In this document: positions 51,090-58,488 of the stretch, one piece after another
How positions within the stretch are numbered: position 1 is the stretch's first letter
How the letters are laid out: each line of letters opens with the position of its first letter
Source of the DNA: Anaerolineae bacterium
GTDB lineage: Bacteria > Chloroflexota > Anaerolineae > 4572-78 > J111
Length of the DNA: 64,000 nucleotides
Assembly: GCA_022071955.1 (NCBI GenBank)
Contig: JAJVIM010000032.1
Coordinates: 1 to 64,000 of the forward strand
Reading direction: 5' to 3'
Translations under genes and position numbers: made by a program
Notes under the pieces: model-generated
The model's database searches: none
What the model was told of the DNA's origin: nothing
Seen by the model: only the letters and a program-made list of their open reading frames with translations

Positions 51090-51719
51090 TTAGCCCCAGA
51101 GATTGGCTGCGGCCTGGAGCATCAGGTGAGTTGAGGTTGCTCCGGGGTCCTGGTGGCCAATACTGCGCTCGCCCAGATAGCTGGCCCGTCCCTTTTTGGC
51201 TTGCAGAGGGATGGTGTTTTTCATCCCCTGCTCTGCCGCGGCGGCGCCCGCTTTGAGGATGCTTTTTAGATCCGAACTGCTGTTCAGCGCGGATTTCATG
51301 GCATCCAAAGCCGGCAGCCAGGCATCAACCATCGTTTTATCCTCTAGCTGAGCTTTGCCCCGTTGCAGAATACCCTGGACTCCGGCGTCGAACATCTCAA
51401 CAACGTCGGCCGGTTCCAGTTGGGATTTGCCGGCGATTGCGGCGCTGGCCCGCATAAAGAAGGTGCCGTACAACGGCCCAGAGGCACCACCCACAGTTTT
51501 GATCAGGGTCATGGCCACGGTTTTAAGGACGGCATCAGCCTGATCTGGCAGGGCTGCATTCAGGGCGTCTTTGGCGGCGGTAAAACCACGGTTCATGTTT
51601 ATGCCATGGTCGGCATCGCCAATCGCCGAGTCTAGCTGGGTTAGGTACTCTTTGTTGGCCGCGTACACTTCTTGCAGCTTGTTGATCCAGGCTAAAAGAT
51701 TATCTCGACTAACAGACAT
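51090..51719 (-). CDS. dhaL: Dihydroxyacetone kinase subunit DhaL
   Basis: This 209-residue protein is the nucleotide-binding subunit of dihydroxyacetone kinase. The metal and ADP site is DSAIGDADHGINMNRGF near residue 33, and the Gly-rich segment is GGASGPLYGTFF near 80. DPGATS near the end completes the family signature. The ATG at 51719 has GGGGAG within the end of dhaK, so translation is coupled. With DhaK it forms the PTS-dependent or similar kinase. No DhaM gene is in the window. Confidence 0.94.
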   Translation of the reverse strand: MSVSRDNLLAWINKLQEVYAANKEYLTQLDSAIGDADHGINMNRGFTAAKDALNAALPDQADAVLKTVAMTLIKTVGGASGPLYGTFFMRASAAIAGKSQLEPADVVEMFDAGVQGILQRGKAQLEDKTMVDAWLPALDAMKSALNSSSDLKSILKAGAAAAEQGMKNTIPLQAKKGRASYLGERSIGHQDPGATSTHLMLQAAANLWG

Positions 51720-51721
51720 GC

Positions 51722-52723
51722 CTATACTCCCCATCGAAGTGCGGGCGTATGTACCGGCGCATCCCACAGTTTCAAAAGCTCGTCATCGGCTTTGACCATG
51801 GTAATAGAGCAGCCGGCCATTTCCAGCGAGGTGATGTAGTTGCCCACTAAGCGGCGGGCAATGGTTACCCCTTTGCCTTTGCAGATTTGTTCGAGTTCGT
51901 TGTAAACCAGATACAGTTCAATCAGCGGAGTGCCGCCCATGCCGTTGACCATTGCAATGGCCCGGTCACCCGATTTGAAAGGCAGGTCAGCCAGTACTGC
52001 TTCGGCCATCATTACCGCAATTTCGTGGGCGCTTTTCAGGGCCATTCTCTGGCGGCCGGGTTCACCGTGGATGCCGATGCCGATTTCCATCTCGTCATCG
52101 CCAATGGCAAAAGTAGGTTTGCCGGCCGCGGGCACGGTGCATGATGTGAGGGCCATCCCCATTGAACGGCCGTTGGCATTGACTTTGCGGCACAAATCGG
52201 CTACAGCTTTTAAGCCGGCGCCACTTTCGGCGGCCGCGCCACAGATTTTTTCGGCCAGAACGGTGGTACCTACCCCCCGCCGGCCGGCGGTGTAAAGGCT
52301 GTCTTGCACGGCTACGTCATCGTCAATCACCACAGAGGCAACTTCAATACCTTCGGCCTGGCACAGTTCGGCAGCCATTTCAAAGTTCATCACGTCGCCG
52401 GTGTAGTTTTTAACAATGTGCAGCACGCCCGCGCCGCCGTTAACGGCTTTGGTGGCCGCTTCCATTTGGTCTGGCGTGGGTGAGGTAAAAACATCGCCGG
52501 GGCAGGCCGCATCCAGCATGCCCATGCCCACAAAACCACCGTGCATCGGTTCGTGGCCGCTGCCGCCGCCAGAAATGACACCGACTTTACCCTTTACCGG
52601 GGCGTCGGCTCTGACCACAATGTTGGGGTCGTACTTTACTACCACCAGATCACTGTGTGCAGCCGCCACACCAGCCAGAGATTGTTTGACAACATCTTCA
52701 GGCTTGTTGATTAGTTTTTTCAT
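51722..52723 (-). CDS. dhaK: Dihydroxyacetone kinase subunit DhaK
   Basis: This 333-residue subunit binds dihydroxyacetone covalently through a histidine, visible in GIGIHGEPGRQR near residue 215. SGGGSGHEPMHGGFVG near residue 52 and HIVKNYTGDVMNFEMA near 100 are the other conserved blocks. It links dihydroxyacetone to glycolysis as dihydroxyacetone phosphate. It is 163 bp downstream of glpF. An operator-like half-site ACATTTGCTCAAT lies upstream (52766-52778). It is followed directly by dhaL. Confidence 0.95.
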   Translation of the reverse strand: MKKLINKPEDVVKQSLAGVAAAHSDLVVVKYDPNIVVRADAPVKGKVGVISGGGSGHEPMHGGFVGMGMLDAACPGDVFTSPTPDQMEAATKAVNGGAGVLHIVKNYTGDVMNFEMAAELCQAEGIEVASVVIDDDVAVQDSLYTAGRRGVGTTVLAEKICGAAAESGAGLKAVADLCRKVNANGRSMGMALTSCTVPAAGKPTFAIGDDEMEIGIGIHGEPGRQRMALKSAHEIAVMMAEAVLADLPFKSGDRAIAMVNGMGGTPLIELYLVYNELEQICKGKGVTIARRLVGNYITSLEMAGCSITMVKADDELLKLWDAPVHTPALRWGV

Positions 52724-52765
52724 CCTTAATACAGCTCCTGTTCTTGAGAACTAGGTTTTTTATTG

Positions 52766-52778
52766 ACATTTGCTCAAT
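52766..52778. promoter_or_regulatory. Operator-like half-site upstream of dhaK
   Basis: ACATTTGCTCAAT matches the half-sites found upstream of glpF (ACATTTGCTC at 53890-53899 and ACAGATGTTCAAT at 54027-54039). It could be a site for the SorC-type regulator. The dhaK start codon is about 43 bp downstream. Confidence 0.5.
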
Positions 52779-52886
52779 AAGATCAATCCCGAGGAGCGAA
52801 GTGATGATGAACCCCAAACTGGCGATTCTAAGCCACTAACGGAAACCGTGAAATGTCAACGCACCCTAGAAAGGTAAAAGGTTTTT

Positions 52887-53627
52887 TTAGAATTTACCTA
52901 AAGCCATGTACAGAACAGCCGCAATCACAGCACCAATGACGGGGCCGACGACGGGGACCCAGGAGTAACCCCAGTCGGAGTCGCCTTTGCCAGGAATGGG
53001 CAGCACGGCGTGGGCAATGCGCGGGCCAAGGTCACGGGCCGGGTTAATAGCGTACCCGGTGGGGCCGCCCAGGCTCATACCAATGGAGAACACTAACAAA
53101 GCCACGGGGATGGCGCCCAGCGCGCCCATGTTCATGGCGAAGGCCGCGCCGCTCATATCGCCGGTAACGCCTTTGATCCCAAACACGCCAAACATCAACA
53201 TGAACGTGCCGATGATTTCCGTTACTACGTTCATCGGAATGTTGCGAATGGCCGGGCCGGTGGAGAAGACGGCCAGTTTACCGCCGGCATCTTCGGTGGC
53301 TTTAAAGTGATCGTAGTAGGCCACAAACACAATCACTGCCCCAATGAAAGCACCAATCACTTGAGCAACAATGTAAGGCCCTACCTGACCCCACGGGAAA
53401 GCGCCGGCAACCGCTAAACCAATGGTGACCGCCGGGTTAATGTGCGCGCCGCTAATGGCTCCAACAGTGTAAACGGCGGTGAACACCGCCATACCCCAGC
53501 CTGCGGTGATCACGATCCAGCCGCTGCCCTGGCCCTTGTTTTTGTTCAATACGACGTTGGCAACCACGCCATCACCTAAGATGATAAGAATCATTGTGCC
53601 GATGATTTCGGCGACAAAGCTATTCAT
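52887..53627 (-). CDS. glpF: Glycerol uptake facilitator (aquaglyceroporin)
   Basis: This 246-residue channel has six predicted membrane helices and two NPA loops, SGAHINPAVTIGLA and YAINPARDLGPR. The second carries Arg-Asp after NPA, the glycerol-facilitator form. It lets glycerol cross the inner membrane for the kinases and dehydrogenases downstream. The start follows GAGAGGGAGAAACA. Upstream is a 430-nt leader with a promoter, a palindromic operator and a terminator-like hairpin. Confidence 0.95.
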   Translation of the reverse strand: MNSFVAEIIGTMILIILGDGVVANVVLNKNKGQGSGWIVITAGWGMAVFTAVYTVGAISGAHINPAVTIGLAVAGAFPWGQVGPYIVAQVIGAFIGAVIVFVAYYDHFKATEDAGGKLAVFSTGPAIRNIPMNVVTEIIGTFMLMFGVFGIKGVTGDMSGAAFAMNMGALGAIPVALLVFSIGMSLGGPTGYAINPARDLGPRIAHAVLPIPGKGDSDWGYSWVPVVGPVIGAVIAAVLYMALGKF

Positions 53628-53835
53628 TGTTTCTCCCTCTCATATGTGTAATAGTTAAAGATTTTTAGATAAAAGAAGTGTTTGTGGGGCGCCGCTTATT
53701 CTTGCCACGGGTTCCCGTAGAATTTGATGTTTGTTAGCGCGAAACACACCTCCTTTCTTGGTAATGCTGGTTTGGCGTTAAGTACCTCTGCGCCAAAAAG
53801 TTGTCTGCAATTGGGCGTAATAAAGCGTAGCAAAC

Positions 53836-53888
53836 AAAAAAAGGTTCATTACAAATCACGGCATAACCGTGATTGGCAATGAACCTTT
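53836..53888 (-). terminator. Intrinsic terminator inside the glpF leader
   Basis: On the minus strand an 11-bp outer stem AAAGGTTCATT/AATGAACCTTT and an 8-bp inner stem AATCACGG/CCGTGATT with a 5-base loop are followed by a run of 7 U. No gene precedes it on this strand, so it lies in the glpF leader and not at the end of an upstream gene. Confidence 0.85.
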
Positions 53889-53928
53889 AACATTTGCTCG
53901 CCATCTGCCAGTTCTGTTGGCAAATGTT
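53889..53928. promoter_or_regulatory. Inverted repeat just upstream of the leader terminator
   Basis: The arms AACATTTGC (53889-53897) and GCAAATGTT (53920-53928) are perfect and enclose 22 bases with a small inner stem (TGCCA/TGGCA). The arms contain ACATTTGCTC, identical to the site upstream of dhaK. It may be a DNA operator, an RNA element that competes with the terminator, or both. Confidence 0.55.
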
Positions 53929-54025
53929 CCAGCTTTGAAATAAGTTCGCTTTTGCAAAGACAACTCTGTCTACCATCATTTACCAGGAACCGAAAATTAT
54001 TGAAAGACTTGGGGGAAAAATTATG

Positions 54026-54064
54026 TACAGATGTTCAATAACCTCTTAAAATTGAACATCTGTA
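54026..54064. promoter_or_regulatory. Operator palindrome at the glpF promoter
   Basis: A 14-bp perfect inverted repeat TACAGATGTTCAAT/ATTGAACATCTGTA with an 11-base centre overlaps the predicted transcription start. It resembles the half-site upstream of dhaK. The probable binder is the SorC-family regulator, which is an inference. Confidence 0.7.
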
Positions 54065-54092
54065 TCTTAGCATCGGTTCAAAAAACGGTCAA
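54064..54092 (-). promoter_or_regulatory. Sigma70-type promoter of glpF
   Basis: On the minus strand TTGACC (54087-54092) and TAAGAT (54064-54069) are 17 bp apart. The operator palindrome begins at the -10 edge. The rest of 54093-54263 is AT-rich and shows no gene. Confidence 0.7.
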
Positions 54093-54263
54093 ATTCCGGG
54101 TTGCAAAATTTTTGAACAGAAATTATGGTACTAAAGAACTAATTTTGGTTATTTTGGGATCAATTAGTTAGTAAAGATGCTACAAATGTCAAAATTTGTC
54201 AAAAATTGCTACATTTGTCCAAATGGTTGTTTTTGGCGTTTTAAGCCATACTTGCCGGAGTAA

Positions 54264-54292
54264 TTGACACAAGATGGGCGGTGAAGTATATT
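54264..54292 (+). promoter_or_regulatory. Sigma70-type promoter of the thioredoxin-like gene
   Basis: TTGACA (54264-54269) and TATATT (54287-54292) are separated by exactly 17 bp. The gene starts 32 bp after the -10 box. It diverges from the glpF promoter. Confidence 0.85.
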
Positions 54293-54324
54293 TCAGGCAG
54301 ATTTAATCTGAAGGAGCAGAGCCT

Positions 54325-54654
54325 GTGACAACTCTGGTAAATGTTACCGACAACAGTTTTGACCCCGAGGTGTTAAAATGTGATATCCCGGTGCTGGCCA
54401 ATTTTGGCGCGGAATGGGCCGCGCCCAGCCAAAACTTGTTGCCTGTGTTGCAAGAAATTGCCACCGAACATTCGGCGCAGGTGAAAGTGGTGAATGTTGA
54501 TATTGAGTCAAACCCGGCGGTTACCGCCGTCCGCAATGTACTCAGCGTGCCCACCCTCATCCTGTTTAAAAATGCGCAGGAAGTGGTGCGGTTGGAAGGC
54601 AGCCGGGATAAACAGGGCATTCTAAACGCCATCAACCCTTATTTTGATCAGTAA
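54325..54654 (+). CDS. Thioredoxin-fold protein lacking both active-site cysteines
   Basis: This 109-residue protein has the thioredoxin fold. The strand before the active site is VLANFGAEW, and the usual WCGPC reads WAAPS (residues 31-35). The cis-proline motif SVPTLILFK and the following core strand are retained. Both catalytic cysteines are absent, so disulphide exchange is impossible. The remaining Cys19 is elsewhere. It may bind partners as a chaperone-like or scaffold protein. The GTG start is preceded by AAGGAG at 9 bp and has a consensus promoter. It is followed by a separate gene transcribed from its own -10 box. Confidence 0.85.
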   Translation: MTTLVNVTDNSFDPEVLKCDIPVLANFGAEWAAPSQNLLPVLQEIATEHSAQVKVVNVDIESNPAVTAVRNVLSVPTLILFKNAQEVVRLEGSRDKQGILNAINPYFDQ

Positions 54655-54736
54655 CGCCCACACTTTTTTCAACCCCCAACCGGCGTGGAAGTTGCGCAAA
54701 AGGCGTAATTTTCACGCTTTTTGTTTGGGGTAGTTG

Positions 54737-54745
54737 TGGTATACT
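54737..54745 (+). promoter_or_regulatory. Extended -10 box of the DHH-CBS-nucleotidyltransferase gene
   Basis: TGGTATACT is an extended -10 (TGnTATACT) ending 9 bp before the ATG at 54755. No Shine-Dalgarno is present, so the mRNA is likely leaderless or nearly so. Confidence 0.65.
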
Positions 54746-54754
54746 TTACTCATT

Positions 54755-57412
54755 ATGCACGTCATCACCACCCACACAAATGCCGATTTTGATGCCATCG
54801 CCTCGCTGCTGGGTGCGTGGCTGCTTTACCCCGAGGCCAAACCGGTGCTGCCGGCCACCCTCAACCGCAACGTGCGGGATTTTATCATTTTGTACGAAAA
54901 CACCCTCCCCTTTGTCCACCACACCGAGCTGGGCCGCTCAACCATCACCCGGCTGACGCTGGTGGACACCCAGCAAATCCCGTACAACCTTAAAAATATT
55001 GCCGGTGACGTGAAAATGCACATTATTGACCACCACGAGTTGCAGCAGCAGCCCACACCCGGCGCGGTGGTCAGCCTGACCGAAACCGGGGCCAACGCCA
55101 CTCTGTTTGTGGAACAACTGCGCGATATGGCCCGCCGGCTGTCTTCCATTGAGGCCACGCTGCTGCTGCTGGGCATTTACGAGGATACCGGCGCGCTCAC
55201 CTACGGCAGCACCACCCCGCGAGATTTGCAGGCCGCCGCCTGGCTGCTGTCCGACGGCAAGGCCCGGCTGGATATTGTGCGCGAATATCTCAACTACCCC
55301 ATGAGCGCCTCCCAAAAAGCGCTCTACGAGCAGTTGATTGATAATATGGAAACGCGCACCATTCACGGCCATTCCATTGTCATTGGCCCGGCCCAGGTAG
55401 ACCGCTACGTGGAAGAGATCAGTAGCCTGGCCAGCCGCATTCGCGATCTGTACCAGCCGGAGGGGTTGTTTATTTTGGTGCAAATGCCCGATCATTTGCA
55501 GATGGTGGCTCGCTCCATTACCGAGGCCATCAACGTGGGGCGCATCGCCGAACGTTTTGGCGGCGGCGGCCATCCCCGGGCTTCGGCGGCGCTGGTGAAA
55601 GGCCGGCAACTGGCCGAAGTAAAACAGGAGCTGATGCGGCTGCTCAAGCTGGAGGTGCAACCGGCTGTCACCGTGGCGCAAATTATGTCAAAAGGAGCGC
55701 GCACGCTGGCCCCGTCTGATACGGTGCGCCACACCGCCGAAATGATGGAACGTTACGGCCACGAAGGCTTTCCGGTGGTCGACTCTCAAACCGGCAAAAT
55801 TGTCGGTATTATGTCGCGGCGGGAGGTTGACAAAGCCCGCCGCCACAAGCTCGATGGCGCTCACGTGCGCCAGTTTATGAAAAAGGGCGAATTTTTTGTC
55901 ACCCCCGGCGACAGCATCGATACCGTGCAGGCGTTGATGACCGGCGAGCATATTGGCCAGGTGCCGGTGCTCAACCGCCCCGGCGGCCAGATTATCGGCA
56001 TTGTAACCCGCACCGACCTGATTAATTTGTGGCAGTCCAGCACCCACCGCGAACCGTCGCAGTTGAATCTGGCTTCGCAGTTGCAAAAGGCGCTCTGCCC
56101 CGATCTGCTCAATTTGCTGCGCGAGGCCGGTGAACTGGCCGACAGCCGGGGCGATTCGTTGTATATTGTGGGTGGTTTTGTGCGCGATCTGCTGCTCACC
56201 CTGCTGCTCAGCGCCGATCCGGCCGCGCAAAGCAAAACCAGTCCCCGCTTTGATTTGGACCTGGTGGTTGAAGGTGACGCCATCGCCCTGGCCCACCAGT
56301 TGCAGCAGCGGCACAGCGGCCGCGTGCGCAGCCACAGCCGTTTTGGCACGGCCAAATGGATTCTGGAGCAGCCCATTCAGTTTGTGCCGGGGCTGGCCGA
56401 TGATTGCACCCGGCTGGCGTCGCTGGATTTTGTTACCGCCCGCACCGAATTTTACCGCCACCCCTCGGCCCTGCCGGAAGTGGAACAAAGTTCCATTCGC
56501 CAGGATTTGCACCGCCGCGATTTTACCATCAACACCCTGGCCCTGGATTTGGGGCCGGACTCGTTTGGTGAACTACTCGATTTTTACGGCGGCCAGAGCG
56601 ATCTGGAAGCCCGGCTGGTGCGGGTGCTGCACAGTCTCAGCTTTGTGGAAGACCCCACCCGCATGCTCCGCGCCGCCCGGCTGCTGGCCCGGCTGGAGTT
56701 TGCGCTGGAAGAGCGCACCGCCGAACTGCTCAACGACGCCATCGATTTGCTGGCCAAAGTCAGCGGCGAGCGCATCTTTCACGAACTCGAACTTATTTTT
56801 AACGAGCGCCGCCCCGACCGCGCCCTGCGCATCATCGACGAACTGGATATTTTGGCCGCTATTCACCCCGGGCTGGTGGTAGACGAGCTGTTTATGTCTC
56901 AGGTTGATACCCTGCGCAGCGGGCTGAGCCGCACCCCGTGGGCCGGCATCGAGCCGCAGCCGGTGCATTATTTGGGGCTGATGTCTTTTTCAATGGCTCG
57001 CGACGAGGTTGACTCGCTGGTGGAGCGGCTCAATTTGCGCACCCATCAGCGGGCCACCCTGAAACAGGTCTACAAAATCAAACGCAGCGTCCAGCGCATT
57101 GCTCACGCCAAAAGTAACAGCCAGTTGTATCACCTGCTGCACCCCACCAACGACGACGCCCGGCTGATCGCCTGGCTGGCCATCGACAACGCCGCCGCCC
57201 GCGCCCAACTGGAGCGGTTTCAGGCCGACCTGCGCCACGTTGAACCGCTCATCGATGGTCATTACCTCAAACAAGAACTGGGCCTGTCGCCCGGCCCCCT
57301 GTTCCGCGATATTATTGAAAAGCTGCGCGAAGCCCGGCTCGATGGCAAAGTAACCTCGCTGGCCGACGAGCGGGCGCTGGCTGAAAAAATCGTCGCCGAA
57401 AACCCCGTTTAA
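54755..57412 (+). CDS. DHH-CBS-tRNA nucleotidyltransferase (A/CCA-adding) fusion protein
   Basis: This 885-residue protein combines four parts. First is a DHH phosphoesterase domain (about 1-220, HTNADFDAIAS and IIDHHELQ) and then DHHA1 with GGGGHPRAS near residue 268. Two CBS domains (about 305-425) follow, and a nucleotidyltransferase of the CCA-adding family (about 460-640) with YIVGGFVRDLLL, FDLDLVVEGDA and RDFTINTLAL. A C-terminal RNA-binding region (about 640-885) completes it. The layout resembles the A-adding enzymes of thermophiles and other bacteria and probably repairs tRNA 3' ends. The DHH and CBS parts may sense nucleotides. The start is the ATG at 54755, with no ribosome-binding site. 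Confidence 0.88.
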   Translation: MHVITTHTNADFDAIASLLGAWLLYPEAKPVLPATLNRNVRDFIILYENTLPFVHHTELGRSTITRLTLVDTQQIPYNLKNIAGDVKMHIIDHHELQQQPTPGAVVSLTETGANATLFVEQLRDMARRLSSIEATLLLLGIYEDTGALTYGSTTPRDLQAAAWLLSDGKARLDIVREYLNYPMSASQKALYEQLIDNMETRTIHGHSIVIGPAQVDRYVEEISSLASRIRDLYQPEGLFILVQMPDHLQMVARSITEAINVGRIAERFGGGGHPRASAALVKGRQLAEVKQELMRLLKLEVQPAVTVAQIMSKGARTLAPSDTVRHTAEMMERYGHEGFPVVDSQTGKIVGIMSRREVDKARRHKLDGAHVRQFMKKGEFFVTPGDSIDTVQALMTGEHIGQVPVLNRPGGQIIGIVTRTDLINLWQSSTHREPSQLNLASQLQKALCPDLLNLLREAGELADSRGDSLYIVGGFVRDLLLTLLLSADPAAQSKTSPRFDLDLVVEGDAIALAHQLQQRHSGRVRSHSRFGTAKWILEQPIQFVPGLADDCTRLASLDFVTARTEFYRHPSALPEVEQSSIRQDLHRRDFTINTLALDLGPDSFGELLDFYGGQSDLEARLVRVLHSLSFVEDPTRMLRAARLLARLEFALEERTAELLNDAIDLLAKVSGERIFHELELIFNERRPDRALRIIDELDILAAIHPGLVVDELFMSQVDTLRSGLSRTPWAGIEPQPVHYLGLMSFSMARDEVDSLVERLNLRTHQRATLKQVYKIKRSVQRIAHAKSNSQLYHLLHPTNDDARLIAWLAIDNAAARAQLERFQADLRHVEPLIDGHYLKQELGLSPGPLFRDIIEKLREARLDGKVTSLADERALAEKIVAENPV

Positions 57413-57415
57413 ACA

Positions 57416-57457
57416 TTGAAAAGGACAGCGCCGCCTGCGCGACACTGCCCTTTTCAA
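57416..57457. terminator. Hairpin between convergent genes
   Basis: The stem TTGAAAAGG/CCTTTTCAA with a mismatched GC-rich centre lies between the nucleotidyltransferase stop and the fasciclin stop. It may terminate both convergent transcripts, though no strong U tract is seen. Confidence 0.5.
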
Positions 57458-57484
57458 ACAGAAGAGCAGGAAGGACTTAACGGG

Positions 57485-58120
57485 TTAGCGTTTGTGAGCA
57501 AAACCCCACTTAAACACTGCGCCAGTAGTCGCCAGGAGTAACCCCACTCCCAACAGGATCAGAGAAGTAGAAGCTGTGGTGGATTGTTCGCCGCCGGTGG
57601 CGGGCAGTTGCGCCGGCGCGGCCGCGGCGGTCATCGACGGCGGCAGGATGACTTTGTCGATGACGTGGATGACGCCGTTGGAGGCTTCGATGTCGGTTGC
57701 GGCCACGGTGGCATCGCTGTTGAGCATCACTTTGCCATCGACAACGGAAATGGCGATGGGGCTGCCCTCAACGGAGTTGGCCGAGGACAGGCCGACGACA
57801 TCAGCGGCCATCACTTTGCCGGGGACCACGTGGTAGGTGAGCACGTTGGTCAGGGCTTCCTTGTCGGCCAGCAGCCCTTCCAGCGTGCCGGGCGGCAGAG
57901 CAGCAAAGGCCTCGTCGGTGGGGGCAAAGACGGTGAAGGGGCCTTCGCCTTTGAGGGTGTCAATCAGGCCGGCTTCGGTCAGCGCGGTGGCCAGGGTGGT
58001 GAAGCTGCCCGCAGCCACGGCCGTGTCAACAATATCCTGGTCAGCTTGCGCAAATGCGCTGGTCACTGCCGTTGCCAGCAGGGCCATTACCAAAAACAGC
58101 GAAACAAATCTTTTCTTCAT
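57485..58120 (-). CDS. Fasciclin (FAS1) surface protein with LPXTG anchor
   Basis: This 211-residue protein starts with a signal peptide (KKRFVSLFLVMALLATAVTS, cleavage near AFA-QA). A single FAS1 domain follows (about 28-160) with TVFAPTDEAFAALP, LTYHVVPGKV and NGVIHVIDKVILP. The C-terminus has LPATGGE, a transmembrane stretch, and KWGFAHKR, the sortase-anchor pattern. It is therefore probably linked to the cell surface by a sortase. No sortase gene is in the window. FAS1 proteins mediate adhesion. The start follows AAGGAGAG. Confidence 0.9.
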   Translation of the reverse strand: MKKRFVSLFLVMALLATAVTSAFAQADQDIVDTAVAAGSFTTLATALTEAGLIDTLKGEGPFTVFAPTDEAFAALPPGTLEGLLADKEALTNVLTYHVVPGKVMAADVVGLSSANSVEGSPIAISVVDGKVMLNSDATVAATDIEASNGVIHVIDKVILPPSMTAAAAPAQLPATGGEQSTTASTSLILLGVGLLLATTGAVFKWGFAHKR

Positions 58121-58267
58121 GTTAATGCTTCTCTCCTTATCTTTAACAGGGATTTATAGAAATTTTACAAACATAGTTTTATTTGTCTATGTTTTGTAAA
58201 GTATATTTCCAATTAAAATCCAATTTTATTAAACTGACATTAAAATTGGTGAGCGAGTCCTCATTTA

Positions 58268-58400
58268 TAGGACTTACGCAGTTGAGGTCATTCTGAGGAG
58301 CGTAGCGACGAAGAATCTCCAATTTGGGTTAATTCATACCCCAAACAGAAGACTCTTCGCTATCGCTCAGAGTGACATCCAACGAACTGCGTAAGTCCTA
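58268..58400. repeat. MITE-like element with 16-bp terminal inverted repeats
   Basis: The 133-bp element has perfect terminal repeats TAGGACTTACGCAGTT (58268-58283) and its complement (58385-58400). Inner imperfect arms (CATTCTGAGGAGCG and CGCTCAGAGTGAC) are seen as well. The ends carry TA, the target duplicated by IS630/mariner-type elements. It lies in the 368-bp gap between the fasciclin and PhzF genes, which shows no gene. Confidence 0.75.
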
Positions 58401-58430
58401 ATTTATTTAAGCAAGATGGATGTAGCTGGA

Positions 58431-58467
58431 TTTAAAATAAAAACCGCCAGCCCTTGGGCCGGCGGTT
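58431..58467 (-). terminator. Intrinsic terminator after the PhzF-like gene
   Basis: On the minus strand the stem AACCGCC...GGCGGTT with a GGCCC/GGGCT inner part is followed by TTTTTATTTT. It begins about 22 bp after the phzF-like stop. Confidence 0.9.
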
Positions 58468-58488
58468 CGGAGGACAGTGTCAACCCGC

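Larger units (their letters stand above)
53628..54063 (-). promoter_or_regulatory. Long structured 5' leader of glpF
   Basis: The minus-strand leader runs from a predicted transcription start near 54057 to the glpF ATG. It contains an operator palindrome, a 40-nt stem-loop at 53889-53928 (AACATTTGC/GCAAATGTT) and an intrinsic terminator (53836-53888), with about 200 nt before the gene. A strong AAAGGAGG at about 53749-53756 has no start codon at the right distance. The layout fits attenuation by an RNA-binding protein or ligand. Confidence 0.65.
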
